DNA of 64,000 nt. Source: Rhodocyclaceae bacterium (GTDB lineage: Bacteria; Pseudomonadota; Gammaproteobacteria; Burkholderiales; Rhodocyclaceae). The position numbers and the translations under genes were made by a program. The stretch spans positions 1-64,000 of the forward strand of contig JAOAHQ010000002.1 of NCBI GenBank assembly GCA_026415155.1, written 5' to 3'. The notes under the pieces are model-generated. The model saw only the letters and a program-made list of their open reading frames with translations. It was not told the DNA's origin and made no database searches. Positions 31,811 to 41,327 of this stretch are shown piece by piece (the stretch's first letter is position 1; each line of letters starts with the position of its first letter).

Positions 31811-31909
31811 GGCCGCTTCGCCGGCCCGCACTGCCGACCCAAGGCGGCGGGGCGCGGGCCGGGCGAGGCGATGGGTCGATCAGAAAACATACCGGGGGAG
31901 GAGCCCATC

Positions 31910-33214
31910 ATGCAGCACGATTTACCCCTCAACGATCCGCTCGCGACCTCCGGGCGGTTCGTGAGCCATCTGACGCGTTCGACCTACGCGATCATCCTCG
32001 CCGGCGGGCGCGGCAGCCGGCTCATGCAGCTGACCGACTGGCGCGCCAAGCCCGCCGTGCCCTTCGGCGGCAAGTTCCGCATCATCGATTTCACGCTCTC
32101 CAACTGTGTCAATTCCGGCATCCGCCGCATCGGCGTCGCGACCCAGTACAAGGCGCAGAGCCTCATCCAGCACTTGCAGCGCGGCTGGAGCTTCCTCGAC
32201 GGGCGCTTCAAGGAATACATCGATCTCTTGCCCGCCCAGCAGCAGATCGGCGAGGACTGGTATCAGGGCACTGCCGATGCGGTGTTCCAGAACATCGATC
32301 TCTTACGCCGCAATGCGCCGAAATACGTGCTGATCCTCTCGGGCGACCACATCTACAAGATGGATTATGGCCGCATGCTCGCGCAGCACGTGCAGTGCGA
32401 GGCGGATCTGACGATCGCCTGCATGGACGTGCCAATCGAGGAAGCAAGCGCCTTCGGCGTGATGGGCATCAATGACGACAAGCGCATCGTGAGCTTCGTC
32501 GAGAAGCCGAAGCAGCCCGCCTGCATTCCCGGCCGGCCCGACCGCGCGCTCGTCAATATGGGCGTATATGTCTTCAACGCGCCTTTTCTTTATGAGCAGC
32601 TCATCCGCGATGCCGACGACCCGCACTCGGATCACGACTTCGGCAAGAACGTCATTCCGCACATCATCACGCGCTATCGCGCCTTCGCGCACAACTTCGC
32701 CGACAGCTGCGTCGGCGTGCCGGAAAACGGCGTACCCTACTGGCGGGATGTCGGCACCGTGGATGCCTATTGGGAGGCCAACATCGAGCTCACCAAGGTG
32801 CAGCCGGAGCTCAACATGTATGACGAGGATTGGCCGATCTGGACCTATCAGGAACAGCTGCCGCCGGCCAAGTTCGTCTTCGATGACGACGACCGGCGCG
32901 GCGTCGCGATCGATTCATTGGTCTCGGGCGGCGACATCATCAGCGGCGCGACGGTGCGCCGCTCGCTGCTCTTTTCGCGCGTCTTCGTGCATAGCTGGGC
33001 CGAGATCGAGGATTCGGTGATCCTGCCCAACTGCGAGATCGGCCGCCATGCGAAGATCCGCCGCGCCGTCATCGACAAGAACTGCAAGGTGCCCGAGGGC
33101 ATGAAGATCGGTTACGACCTCGAGGCGGACCGCAAGCGCTTTCACGTCACCGCGAAAGGGGTCGTGCTCGTCACGCCCGAGATGCTCGGCCAGCAAATCC
33201 ACCACATCCGCTAA
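31910..33214 (+). CDS. glgC: Glucose-1-phosphate adenylyltransferase
   Basis: A 434-residue enzyme making ADP-glucose, the first committed step of glycogen synthesis. [27 protein letters not shown] is the nucleotide/activator site (shown as a family signature), [13 protein letters not shown] and [16 protein letters not shown] follow, and SFVEKPKQP and the beta-helix C-terminus are present. The ATG at 31910 with GGGGGAGGAG six bases upstream was chosen over a frame start at 31871. It heads the cluster glgC-GH57-glgP-pgi-glgA. Confidence 0.96.
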   Translation: MQHDLPLNDPLATSGRFVSHLTRSTYAIILAGGRGSRLMQLTDWRAKPAVPFGGKFRIIDFTLSNCVNSGIRRIGVATQYKAQSLIQHLQRGWSFLDGRFKEYIDLLPAQQQIGEDWYQGTADAVFQNIDLLRRNAPKYVLILSGDHIYKMDYGRMLAQHVQCEADLTIACMDVPIEEASAFGVMGINDDKRIVSFVEKPKQPACIPGRPDRALVNMGVYVFNAPFLYEQLIRDADDPHSDHDFGKNVIPHIITRYRAFAHNFADSCVGVPENGVPYWRDVGTVDAYWEANIELTKVQPELNMYDEDWPIWTYQEQLPPAKFVFDDDDRRGVAIDSLVSGGDIISGATVRRSLLFSRVFVHSWAEIEDSVILPNCEIGRHAKIRRAVIDKNCKVPEGMKIGYDLEADRKRFHVTAKGVVLVTPEMLGQQIHHIR

Positions 33215-33241
33215 GGCGGCCACGCCGCCGCCTCCTTCGCC

Positions 33242-34963
33242 ATGGCCGCCAACCGGCTCGACCTCGTCTTCCTCTGGCACATGCATCAGCCGGATTACCG
33301 CGACCACACGAGCGGCCGCTTCGTCATGCCCTGGACGCTCCTGCATGCGCTCAAGGACTACACCGACATGGCGGCGCATTTCGAGCGTCACCCGGCCATA
33401 CGCGCCGTCGTCAATTTCGTGCCGGTGCTCCTCGACCAGCTCGACGATTACGTGCATCAGTTCGAGACAGGCGAGTTTCGCGATCCCTTGCTCGCTTGGC
33501 TTGCCCGCGAAGATCTAGGGGCGCTGCCGAGCGCCGAGCGCGCCCAGCTCCTGGAAGGCTGCTTCCGCTGCAACCATGCGACGATGCTCTCGCCCTTCCC
33601 GCGCTACAAGCGCCTCTCTGAGCTTTATGAATCGCTGATGCGCGAGGGCGAGGCGGCGCTCGCTTACCTTTCCGGCGCCTATCTCGCCGATCTCGTCGTC
33701 TGGTATCTGCTCGCCTGGACGGGCGAGACGCTACGCCGCCAGGAGCCCCTGCTCGCCGAGTTGATGGCGAAGGGCGGCGGGTTTACGGCGGCCGACCGGC
33801 GCGCCTTGCTCGATTTGATCGGCCGCACCCTCGCCTCGCTCGTCCCGCGCTATCGGGCACTCGCCGCGCGTGGGCAGATCGAGCTCTCAGCCACGCCTTA
33901 CGGCCATCCGCTCGCGCCGCTCTTGCTCGACTTTCACGCCGCACGCGAAAGCCTGCCCGAAGCCCCCTTGCCCTTGGCCGCAGGTTATCCCGGCGGACGC
34001 GACCGGGTGCGCTGGCATGTCGAAGAGGCGATCGCGAGCCACGCGCGGCGCTTCGGCGCCCCGCCCACCGGCCTGTGGCCTGCCGAAGGCGCGCTGTCGA
34101 TGCCGTTTGTCCACCTCGTCGCCACGACCGGCTGCCATTGGCTCGCGAGCGGCGAAAACGTGCTCAAGAACAGCCTCGCGGCGGCCCTCGTGGCGCCCCT
34201 CCCTGGCGCGGTCTATCAACCTTGGCAGCTCGCCGAAGCGCCCGGCCTGACACTCTTCTTTCGTGACGATCGCCTCTCCGATCTGATCGGCTTCGAATAT
34301 TCGAAATGGCACGGCCGCGATGCCGCGGCGCATTTCATTGCTCAGCTCGAAGCCATCGCCGCCGCGGCCCCTCCAGGCCGCACGCCGCTCGTCACCGTCG
34401 CCCTCGATGGCGAGAACGCCTGGGAATACTATCCTTACAACGCTTTCTACTTCTTCGAGGACCTCTATGGCCTGCTGGAAGCGCACCCGGCGATCCGCAC
34501 GCGTACCTTTGCCGAGGTGCTCGACGATCCGGCGTCCCACCCTCCCGCCCGGCTTCCCCATCTGACGGCCGGCAGCTGGGTCTATGGCACCCTGTCGACC
34601 TGGATCGGCGAGCCGGCCAAGAACCATGCCTGGGATCTGCTGTGCGCCGCGAAGCAAAGCTTCGACCAGGTGATGGCAAGCGGGCGCCTTAAGCCCGAGG
34701 AAGCCGCCGCCGCGACGGCGCAACTTGCCATCTGCGAAAGCTCGGACTGGTTCTGGTGGTTCGGCGATGCCAATCCTGCGCCGACCGTGATCAGTTTCGA
34801 TCGCCTCTACCGCCGCAACCTCGCGAACCTCTACCGCCACCTGCGGCTCAATCCGCCGGCGCAACTCGATAAGCCAATCTCAAGCGGCCGTGCCGATGGC
34901 GCCGCCGTCGAAGCCGGCGGGACGATGCGGCGCGGCAGCGAGTCCACCCATCAAGCCTCGTAG
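33242..34963 (+). CDS. Glycoside hydrolase family 57 protein (alpha-amylase/glucanotransferase-like)
   Basis: A 573-residue GH57 enzyme. VFLWHMHQPDYRD and MPWTLLHALKDYTDMA are conserved region 1. GLWPAEGALS carries the nucleophile Glu (near residue 282) and VALDGENAWEYY the acid/base Asp (near 389). It resembles the amylase type more than GH57 branching enzymes, whose starts differ. Its place in a glycogen cluster without a visible GH13 branching enzyme makes glucan remodelling likely. The tail (after residue ~545) is low-complexity and ends AVEAGGTMRRGS. Confidence 0.88.
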   Translation: MAANRLDLVFLWHMHQPDYRDHTSGRFVMPWTLLHALKDYTDMAAHFERHPAIRAVVNFVPVLLDQLDDYVHQFETGEFRDPLLAWLAREDLGALPSAERAQLLEGCFRCNHATMLSPFPRYKRLSELYESLMREGEAALAYLSGAYLADLVVWYLLAWTGETLRRQEPLLAELMAKGGGFTAADRRALLDLIGRTLASLVPRYRALAARGQIELSATPYGHPLAPLLLDFHAARESLPEAPLPLAAGYPGGRDRVRWHVEEAIASHARRFGAPPTGLWPAEGALSMPFVHLVATTGCHWLASGENVLKNSLAAALVAPLPGAVYQPWQLAEAPGLTLFFRDDRLSDLIGFEYSKWHGRDAAAHFIAQLEAIAAAAPPGRTPLVTVALDGENAWEYYPYNAFYFFEDLYGLLEAHPAIRTRTFAEVLDDPASHPPARLPHLTAGSWVYGTLSTWIGEPAKNHAWDLLCAAKQSFDQVMASGRLKPEEAAAATAQLAICESSDWFWWFGDANPAPTVISFDRLYRRNLANLYRHLRLNPPAQLDKPISSGRADGAAVEAGGTMRRGSESTHQAS

Positions 34964-34980
34964 AATGGAAGGCCGTTGAA

Positions 34981-35186
34981 CCCAGATTGTCCATTAGATC
35001 GGGCAGATGATCCATGAAGAGACTCCACGACTTTCACGGTGCCCTACGCGGCGGCGCTCGGGCTGCGGGCGGCATCTGCGCGCCCGTGCTCCTCGTCCAG
35101 AGGCACCGCTATGGACTCGTCGCCCGGGCGCGCATCTCCTCGCCCTCGCCGGCGAGCGCCGCTCGCGTTCCAATGGACAATCTGGG
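34981..35186 (+). mobile_element. 206-bp MITE-like element, copy 4
   Basis: Perfect CCCAGATTGTCCATT / AATGGACAATCTGGG ends and a perfect 5-bp target duplication TTGAA (34976-34980 and 35187-35191). It splits the GH57 and glgP genes of the glycogen cluster; glgP starts 28 bases after it. Confidence 0.95.
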
Positions 35187-35214
35187 TTGAAAAAAAGAGA
35201 GAACGGATAACGAT

Positions 35215-37785
35215 ATGGCCGGCACCCTGTTCCAACTCGAAGTCAACCCCAAGCTGCCTCCCCGCCTCGAACGGCTCGAGGAGCTCGCCAACAACCTCTG
35301 GTATAGCTGGGACCGGCCGACGCGCACCTTGTTCGCCCGGCTCGGACAAAAGCTCTGGGGCGCCGTCGGCCACAGCCCGAAGGCCTTCTTGAAGCGCGTC
35401 GATCAGCACCGCCTCGACGCGGCGGCCGAGGATCCGGTCTTCCTCGGCGCCCTGGCGCGCGTGCTTTCCGCTTACGATACCTATCACGGCAATCTCGGCC
35501 GCGAGCAAGGGCCGAACTTGCCCGAAGGGGGGCTCATTGCCTATTTCTGCGCCGAATTCGGTTTTCACGAGAGCCTGCCGATCTATTCAGGCGGCCTGGG
35601 CATCCTCGCCGGCGACCATTGCAAGACGGCGAGCGACATGAACCTGCCCTTCGTCGGCGTCGGCCTTCTCTACCGGCAAGGCTATTTCCTGCAAAGCATC
35701 GATGCCGAGGGACGCCAGCACGCGCTCTACCACGATGCCGATTTCGACGATCTGCCGGTGACGCCGGTGCTCAAACCCGATGGCAGCGAGCTCAAGTTCG
35801 AAGTGCGCCTGCCCGGCCGCATGGTGCTCGTCAAGGTGTGGACGGCGCGCGTCGGCCACATCAAGCTCTATCTCCTCGACACCGACATCGAAGAGAACTC
35901 GCAGCACGACCGCGACATCGCACACCAGCTCTATGGCGGCGATCGCACGACGCGCATCGAGCAGGAAATCGTGCTCGGCATGGGCGGCGTGCGGGCGCTC
36001 GCCGAGATGGGGCTCAAGCCCACCGTCTGGCACATCAACGAGGGCCATGCCGCCTTCCTGATCCTCGAGCGCATGCGCGATCTGATCCAGCAGGGCCTCG
36101 ATTTTGCGACGGCGCTCGAAGCGGTGGCGAGCAATACGGTCTTTACGACCCATACGCCGGTGCCGGCGGGGCATGATCACTTCGCCGAAGAGATGATCCG
36201 GCGCTATTTCGAGGAGTGCTGCCGCGACATGGGCTGCGACATCGACGCCTTGCTTGCGCTCGGCCGCATCGATAATCAGCCGGACTTCAACATGACGGCG
36301 CTCGCGATTCGCGGCTCACGCTTTCACAATGGGGTGTCGCGCATTCATGGCGCCGTCTCGGCGGAAATCTGCGCGAGCCTGTGGCCGCAGATCGAGCCGA
36401 GCGAAAACCCGATGGGCTACGTCACCAACGGTGTGCATGTGCCAACTTTTCTTTCCGACCTCTGGCACGACACCTTCGACCGCGTGCTCGGCCCCGCCTG
36501 GCGCCAGCGCCTCACCGATCCGCAATGCTGGGCGGAGATCCACGCCATTCCCGATCACACTTTCTGGAGCGTGCGCCAGTCGATCAAGGCGCAGATGCTC
36601 CATCTCGTGCGCCATCGCGTCACCGTGCAGCACACACGCAACCAAAGCTCGCAGTCGCACATCGATCGCCTGCTTAAGTACGCCGATCCCGAAAATCCCA
36701 ATGTCCTGACGATCGGCTTTGCGCGGCGCTTTGCCACCTACAAGCGCGCGACCCTCCTCTTTCGCGATCTGGATTTGTTGAAACGCCTCATCTGCAATCC
36801 CGAGCGGCCGGTGCTGTTCATCTTCGCCGGCAAGGCGCATCCGGCCGACGAGCCCGGCCAGGCGTTGATCCGCCGCATCCACGAAGTCGCCGAGATGCCG
36901 GAATTCGAAGGGCACTTCCTGCTCGTCGAGGGCTATGACCTGCGGCTGGCGCGCCGGCTCGTCTCGGGTGTCGATGTCTGGCTCAACAATCCGATCTATC
37001 CGCTCGAAGCCTCGGGCACCTCGGGCATGAAGGCGGCCATCAACGGCGTCATCAACCTCTCGGTGCTCGATGGCTGGTGGGGCGAAGGCTATCTGGCCGA
37101 CGATGGCATGGGCGGGGGGCCCAATGGCTGGGCGATCAAGCCGGCCTCGAGCATCTACGACGAGGCGCGCCGCGACCAGGAAGAGGGGCGCTCGCTCTAC
37201 GAGCTCCTCCAGGACAAGGTGATTCCGCTCTACTACGAGCGCGGCCCGATGGGCTATTCGCCGGGCTGGATCGCGATGGCGAAGCGCTCGATCGCCACGA
37301 TCACGCCGCGCTTCAATTCGCAGCGCATGGTCGGCGAATATTTGAGCAAGTTCTATGCGCCGGCCGATCAGCAATGGCGCAAGAAGAGCGCCAATGGCTT
37401 TGCCGCCGCGCGCGAACTGGCGCTTTGGAAGGAGAAGGTGCGGCGCGCCTGGCCAAACGTGTCCTTGCGGCGCATCGACACGCCGCAAAAACGCATCACC
37501 TTTGGCGAGACGCTGCATTTCGAAGTGGCCGTCAGGCTCGATGGCCTCTCGCCGGCAGACGTCGTCGTCGAGATGCTGATGCATCGCCCCGGCGCGGATA
37601 CCAAGGCGAAGCCGCCGCGCCGCCTGCCGCTCGTCTATCGCGGGCCGACGGAGGACGGCGAGAGCCTTTTTGCCCTCGACTTGACGCCGGATGTCTGCGG
37701 CAAGATCGACTATCGCATCCGCGCCTATCCCTACCACACCCTGCTGACCCATCCCTTCGAGATGGGCATGATGCTCTGGCTGTAG
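35215..37785 (+). CDS. glgP: Alpha-glucan (glycogen) phosphorylase
   Basis: An 856-residue GT35 phosphorylase releasing glucose-1-phosphate from glycogen. It is the alpha-glucan phosphorylase type with an N-terminal DUF3417-like region (LEELANNLWYSWDRPTRTLF). IYSGGLGILAGDHCKTASD, HINEGHAAFL and the PLP-lysine motif YPLEASGTSGMKAAINGV are present. The C-terminus (after ~740) holds a carbohydrate-binding-like region. GAGAG lies upstream of the ATG. Directly followed by pgi after 7 bases. Confidence 0.95.
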   Translation: MAGTLFQLEVNPKLPPRLERLEELANNLWYSWDRPTRTLFARLGQKLWGAVGHSPKAFLKRVDQHRLDAAAEDPVFLGALARVLSAYDTYHGNLGREQGPNLPEGGLIAYFCAEFGFHESLPIYSGGLGILAGDHCKTASDMNLPFVGVGLLYRQGYFLQSIDAEGRQHALYHDADFDDLPVTPVLKPDGSELKFEVRLPGRMVLVKVWTARVGHIKLYLLDTDIEENSQHDRDIAHQLYGGDRTTRIEQEIVLGMGGVRALAEMGLKPTVWHINEGHAAFLILERMRDLIQQGLDFATALEAVASNTVFTTHTPVPAGHDHFAEEMIRRYFEECCRDMGCDIDALLALGRIDNQPDFNMTALAIRGSRFHNGVSRIHGAVSAEICASLWPQIEPSENPMGYVTNGVHVPTFLSDLWHDTFDRVLGPAWRQRLTDPQCWAEIHAIPDHTFWSVRQSIKAQMLHLVRHRVTVQHTRNQSSQSHIDRLLKYADPENPNVLTIGFARRFATYKRATLLFRDLDLLKRLICNPERPVLFIFAGKAHPADEPGQALIRRIHEVAEMPEFEGHFLLVEGYDLRLARRLVSGVDVWLNNPIYPLEASGTSGMKAAINGVINLSVLDGWWGEGYLADDGMGGGPNGWAIKPASSIYDEARRDQEEGRSLYELLQDKVIPLYYERGPMGYSPGWIAMAKRSIATITPRFNSQRMVGEYLSKFYAPADQQWRKKSANGFAAARELALWKEKVRRAWPNVSLRRIDTPQKRITFGETLHFEVAVRLDGLSPADVVVEMLMHRPGADTKAKPPRRLPLVYRGPTEDGESLFALDLTPDVCGKIDYRIRAYPYHTLLTHPFEMGMMLWL

Positions 37786-37792
37786 GTTTTTC

Positions 37793-39388
37793 ATGACGCC
37801 GATTTTCAATACGCCGGCGTGGAAGCATGCCGAACGCCATGCCCACGGGCTGCGCGACGTGCATCTGCGCACGCTGTTCGAACACGATCCGACGCGCTTT
37901 GCGCGCCTGTCCGTGCGCTGGAACGACTGGCTGCTGGATCTTTCCAAGCAGCGCCTCGTGCCCGAGACGCTGCCCTTGCTGGCCGCCTTCTGGGAGCTCG
38001 CCGACGTGCCGGGCTGGATCGCGAAGATGCGCGCCGGCGAGCACATCAACCACACCGAGGATCGTGCGGTGCTGCACGTCGCCTTGCGTGAGGCGAAGCC
38101 GCGTGCCGAAGTGGCGGCGGTGCTCGCCCAGATGCGCCAGTTCTGCGCGGACATCCACGCCGGGCGCTGGCGCGGCGCGACCGGCGAGCCGATCACGGAC
38201 GTCGTCAATATCGGCATCGGCGGTTCCGACCTCGGCCCGCGCATGGCGACCCAGGCGCTTGCCGCCCACCGCCTGCCGCATTTCAAGGTGCATTACGTCG
38301 CCAACGTCGATGGCGCCGATCTCGCTACGACCTTGCAGGGCCTCGCGCCGCGCAACACGCTGTTCATCATCGCGAGCAAGACCTTCACGACCCAGGAGAC
38401 GATGCAAAACGCCGCTTCGGCGCGCGCCTGGCTCGCGCGCGAGTTGGGCGATGCGGCGGTGAGCCGCCATTTCGTCGCCGTCTCGACAGCGCTCGACAAG
38501 GTCGCCGCCTTCGGCATCGATCCGGCCAACGCCTTTGCCTTCTGGGACTGGGTCGGCGGGCGCTTTTCCCTCTGGTCGGCGATCGGCCTGCCCTTGGCGC
38601 TTGCGATCGGTTTCGAGAAGTTCGAGGAGCTCTTGGCCGGTGCGCGGGCGATGGACGAGCACTTCTTCACCGCGCCGCCGCTCGAGAACCTGCCGGCGCT
38701 CTTGGCGCTCGTCGAGCTGTGGAATGCCGATTTCCTCGGTCTGCAATCGCGCGCCGTGCTGCCCTATAGCCAGTCGCTCGGCCTGTTGCCGCGCTACCTG
38801 CAGCAGCTCGAGATGGAAAGCCTCGGCAAGCAGATCGACCGCGACGGCAAGCCCGTCGGCTGCCCGACCTTGCCGATCCTCTGGGGCGAGCCAGGCACCA
38901 ACGGCCAGCATGCCTTTTACCAGCTTCTGCATCAAGGCGGGCGGGCGCTCTCCTGCGAGTTCATCGCCTTCAAAGAAGCCGATTTCCCGCTGCCGGGCCA
39001 CCACGAGAAGCTGCTCGCCAATTGCTTTGCGCAAAGTGCCGCGCTCATGAAGGGCAAGACGCGCGAAGAGGTCGAGGCCGAGTTGGAGCGCGCCGTGCCG
39101 CCAGCGCCGAGTTTCCTGATTCCCTACAAGATCTTTCCGGGCAACCAGCCTTCGACGACGCTCATCCTGCCGCGCCTCGATCCCTTCCATCTCGGCGCGC
39201 TCGTCGCGCTCTACGAGCACAAGGTATTCACGCTCGGCGTGCTCTGGCATCTGAATGCCTTCGACCAGTGGGGCGTCGAATACGGCAAGCAGATCGCCAA
39301 CTCCTTGCTGCCGATGATCGAGGGCAAGGCGCCGATTACCGGCGTCGATGGCTCAACGGCCGGACTGATCGCCGCGGTGCGCTCATGA
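37793..39388 (+). CDS. pgi: Glucose-6-phosphate isomerase
   Basis: A 531-residue enzyme interconverting glucose-6-phosphate and fructose-6-phosphate. VNIGIGGSDLGPRMA, FIIASKTFTTQETM and GEPGTNGQHAFYQLLHQG (catalytic region) are signatures; the Lys is in QWGVEYGKQIA. Near residue 437 AVPPAPSF is encoded by a dispersed-repeat copy, in a place where homologs vary. The stop overlaps glgA start (ATGA), so it is cotranslated. Confidence 0.97.
   Translation: MTPIFNTPAWKHAERHAHGLRDVHLRTLFEHDPTRFARLSVRWNDWLLDLSKQRLVPETLPLLAAFWELADVPGWIAKMRAGEHINHTEDRAVLHVALREAKPRAEVAAVLAQMRQFCADIHAGRWRGATGEPITDVVNIGIGGSDLGPRMATQALAAHRLPHFKVHYVANVDGADLATTLQGLAPRNTLFIIASKTFTTQETMQNAASARAWLARELGDAAVSRHFVAVSTALDKVAAFGIDPANAFAFWDWVGGRFSLWSAIGLPLALAIGFEKFEELLAGARAMDEHFFTAPPLENLPALLALVELWNADFLGLQSRAVLPYSQSLGLLPRYLQQLEMESLGKQIDRDGKPVGCPTLPILWGEPGTNGQHAFYQLLHQGGRALSCEFIAFKEADFPLPGHHEKLLANCFAQSAALMKGKTREEVEAELERAVPPAPSFLIPYKIFPGNQPSTTLILPRLDPFHLGALVALYEHKVFTLGVLWHLNAFDQWGVEYGKQIANSLLPMIEGKAPITGVDGSTAGLIAAVRS
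39092..39115 (-). repeat. 24-bp dispersed repeat, copy s, inside pgi
   Basis: GCCGTGCCGCCAGCGCC then GAGTTTC, in frame as AVPPAPSF. Two or three mismatches to the consensus. Confidence 0.7.
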
Positions 39389-40836
39389 AAGTCCTCTTCG
39401 CGGTCTCGGAGCTCGCCCCGTGGGTCAAGACCGGCGGCCTGGGGGATGTCGCCGCGGCACTCCCCCCTGCGCTCGAAGCGGCCGGCGCCGAGGTGCGCGT
39501 GCTCGTGCCGCGCTATCCGGCCTTCACGGCCGCCTTTCCCGAGGCGCGTTATCTCGCGCATTTCGCTGGGCTCGGCGGCCAGTTCCCCGCCGCCAACCTG
39601 TTCGAGGCGCAGGCGCCCTCCGGCCAGACGCTGTGGCTCATCGACTGCCCGCCGCTCTTTCATCGCTTCGGCAATCCCTATCACGGCCCCGAGGGTCATG
39701 ACTGGCTCGACAACCCGCTGCGCTTTGGCCTGCTCTCCCGCATCGCCGCGCGATTGGCAAGCCGTGCAAGCCCCCTCGACTGGCGTCCCGACATCCTGCA
39801 TTGCCACGACTGGCAGACCGGGCTTGCGCCGTATTACCTGAAAAGCCGCGAAGGGGAGGGGGCGGCGAGCGTGATGACGATCCATAACCTTGCCTTTCAA
39901 GGCGTCTTCTCCCGTGCGGTGATGGAAGAGATCGCGCTGGGTGACGAGGATTGGCACATCGACGGGGTCGAATACTACGGCCACCTCTCCTTCCTCAAGG
40001 CGGGCCTGCGCCATGCCGATCTCATCACCACCGTGAGCCCGACCTACGCGCGCGAGATCCAGACCGATGCCGAAGGCATGGGGATGGCGGGCCTTTTGCG
40101 CCTGCGCGCCGACCGGCTCGTCGGGATACTGAACGGCATCGACACGGCGGTGTGGAATCCGGCGCTCGATGCGCATCTTGCTGTGCGCTATGACCGCGAC
40201 CATCTCGAGGCCAAGGCGGAGAACAAACGCGCGCTGCAACGCGAGATGGGCCTCGTCGAGCGCGACGATGCGCCGCTCTTTGGCATCGTGAGCCGGCTTA
40301 CCTACCAGAAGGGGCTCGACCTCGTCGCCGCCATCGCCGATGCGCTCGTCGAGCTGCCTGCCCAGCTCGCCGTCTTGGGCAGCGGCGAAAAGCCCCTCGA
40401 AGCCGCTTTCCGCGCCGCAGCCGCGCGCCATCCAGGACAGATCGCCGTGAAGATCGGCTATGACGAGCCGCTCGCGCACCGCATCGAGGCCGGCGCCGAC
40501 ATCTTCCTGATGCCCTCGCGCTTCGAGCCCTGCGGCTTGAACCAGATGTATAGCCTCGCCTATGGCACGCCGCCCTTGGTGCGCGCCACGGGCGGCTTGG
40601 CCGATACGGTCGTCAATTATTCCGAGGCCGGCCTCATGGAGGGCAGCGCCAACGGCTTCGTCTGCGAGGATGCCACGCCCGAGGCGATCCTCGGCACGCT
40701 GCGCTGGGCGGCCTCGCTCTGGCAAGACAAGCCGCGCTGGCGGCAACTGCAGCGCAATGCGATGAGCCGCGATTTTTCCTGGGCCGGGCCGGCGCGGCAG
40801 TATCTCGAGCTTTACCGGCGCCTGCGACCGCAATGA
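39385..40836 (+). CDS. glgA: Glycogen synthase (ADP-glucose type)
   Basis: A 483-residue GT5 glycosyltransferase extending glycogen from ADP-glucose. The N-terminal MKVLFAVSELAPWVKTGGLGDV holds the KTGGL ADP-glucose loop. HCHDWQTGLAPYYL, TIHNLAFQG, GILNGIDTAVWNP, VSRLTYQKGLDL and PSRFEPCGLNQMYSLAYG follow. The start is the ATG overlapping pgi's stop; a much longer open frame upstream is a pgi shadow. It completes a synthesis/degradation cluster with glgC, glgP and pgi. Confidence 0.97.
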   Translation: MKVLFAVSELAPWVKTGGLGDVAAALPPALEAAGAEVRVLVPRYPAFTAAFPEARYLAHFAGLGGQFPAANLFEAQAPSGQTLWLIDCPPLFHRFGNPYHGPEGHDWLDNPLRFGLLSRIAARLASRASPLDWRPDILHCHDWQTGLAPYYLKSREGEGAASVMTIHNLAFQGVFSRAVMEEIALGDEDWHIDGVEYYGHLSFLKAGLRHADLITTVSPTYAREIQTDAEGMGMAGLLRLRADRLVGILNGIDTAVWNPALDAHLAVRYDRDHLEAKAENKRALQREMGLVERDDAPLFGIVSRLTYQKGLDLVAAIADALVELPAQLAVLGSGEKPLEAAFRAAAARHPGQIAVKIGYDEPLAHRIEAGADIFLMPSRFEPCGLNQMYSLAYGTPPLVRATGGLADTVVNYSEAGLMEGSANGFVCEDATPEAILGTLRWAASLWQDKPRWRQLQRNAMSRDFSWAGPARQYLELYRRLRPQ

Positions 40837-41327
40837 TCGTCATCATCGCGGCCGTGGCGAGAAACGGCGTCATCGGCCGATCAGGCGCCCTGCCCTGGCA
40901 CTTGCCCGAGGATCTCGCGCATTTCAAGGCGCTCACGCTCGGTCATGCGGTGATCATGGGGCGCAAGACCTGGCAGTCGCTGCCTGAGCGCTTCCGGCCG
41001 CTGCCGGGGCGCACCAACATCGTCATCACGCGCAATGCAGAGTTCGCCGCGCCAGGCGCGATCGTGGCCGATTCGCTGCCTGCCGCGCTCGCGAAGGTCG
41101 GCGCGGGCCAGACGGCCTACGTCATCGGCGGCGCCAAGCTCTATGCCCATGCGCTACCTCATGCCCAGCGGCTGGAGCTTACCGAGATCGATGCCGACAT
41201 CGAGGGCGATGCCTATTTTCCCGCTTTCGATCAGCGGCAATGGCGGGAAGTCGAGCGCGTGGCGGGCAAAAGTGCCGCGGGGCTTCCTTACGCCTTCGTG
41301 ACCTACGTGCGCACGCAGTCGACGTAA
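40833..41327 (+). CDS. folA: Dihydrofolate reductase
   Basis: A 164-residue NADPH-dependent enzyme regenerating tetrahydrofolate. IIAAVARNGVIGRSGALPWHLPEDLAHFK (start signature), VIMGRKTWQSLP, GRTNIVITRN and YVIGGAKLYAHAL are typical. The segment KVGAGQTA just before YVIGG matches the dispersed repeat with three mismatches and may be an old insertion. It overlaps glgA by 4 bases. Its 3' end overlaps the convergent decarboxylase by 25 bases. Confidence 0.96.
   Translation: MIVIIAAVARNGVIGRSGALPWHLPEDLAHFKALTLGHAVIMGRKTWQSLPERFRPLPGRTNIVITRNAEFAAPGAIVADSLPAALAKVGAGQTAYVIGGAKLYAHALPHAQRLELTEIDADIEGDAYFPAFDQRQWREVERVAGKSAAGLPYAFVTYVRTQST
41093..41116 (+). repeat. 24-bp dispersed repeat, diverged copy l, inside folA
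   Basis: GAAGGTCGGCGCGGGC then CAGACGGC, three mismatches to the consensus, read as KVGAGQTA. Confidence 0.6.

Noticed and set aside
34905-34931. Degenerate dispersed repeat at the 3' end of the GH57 gene (VEAGGTM)
   Set aside because: Only the GGCGGGACG part matches; too diverged to call.
36316-38286. 656-codon open frame opposite glgP and pgi
   Set aside because: Spans two well-supported genes on the other strand and has no domain signature.
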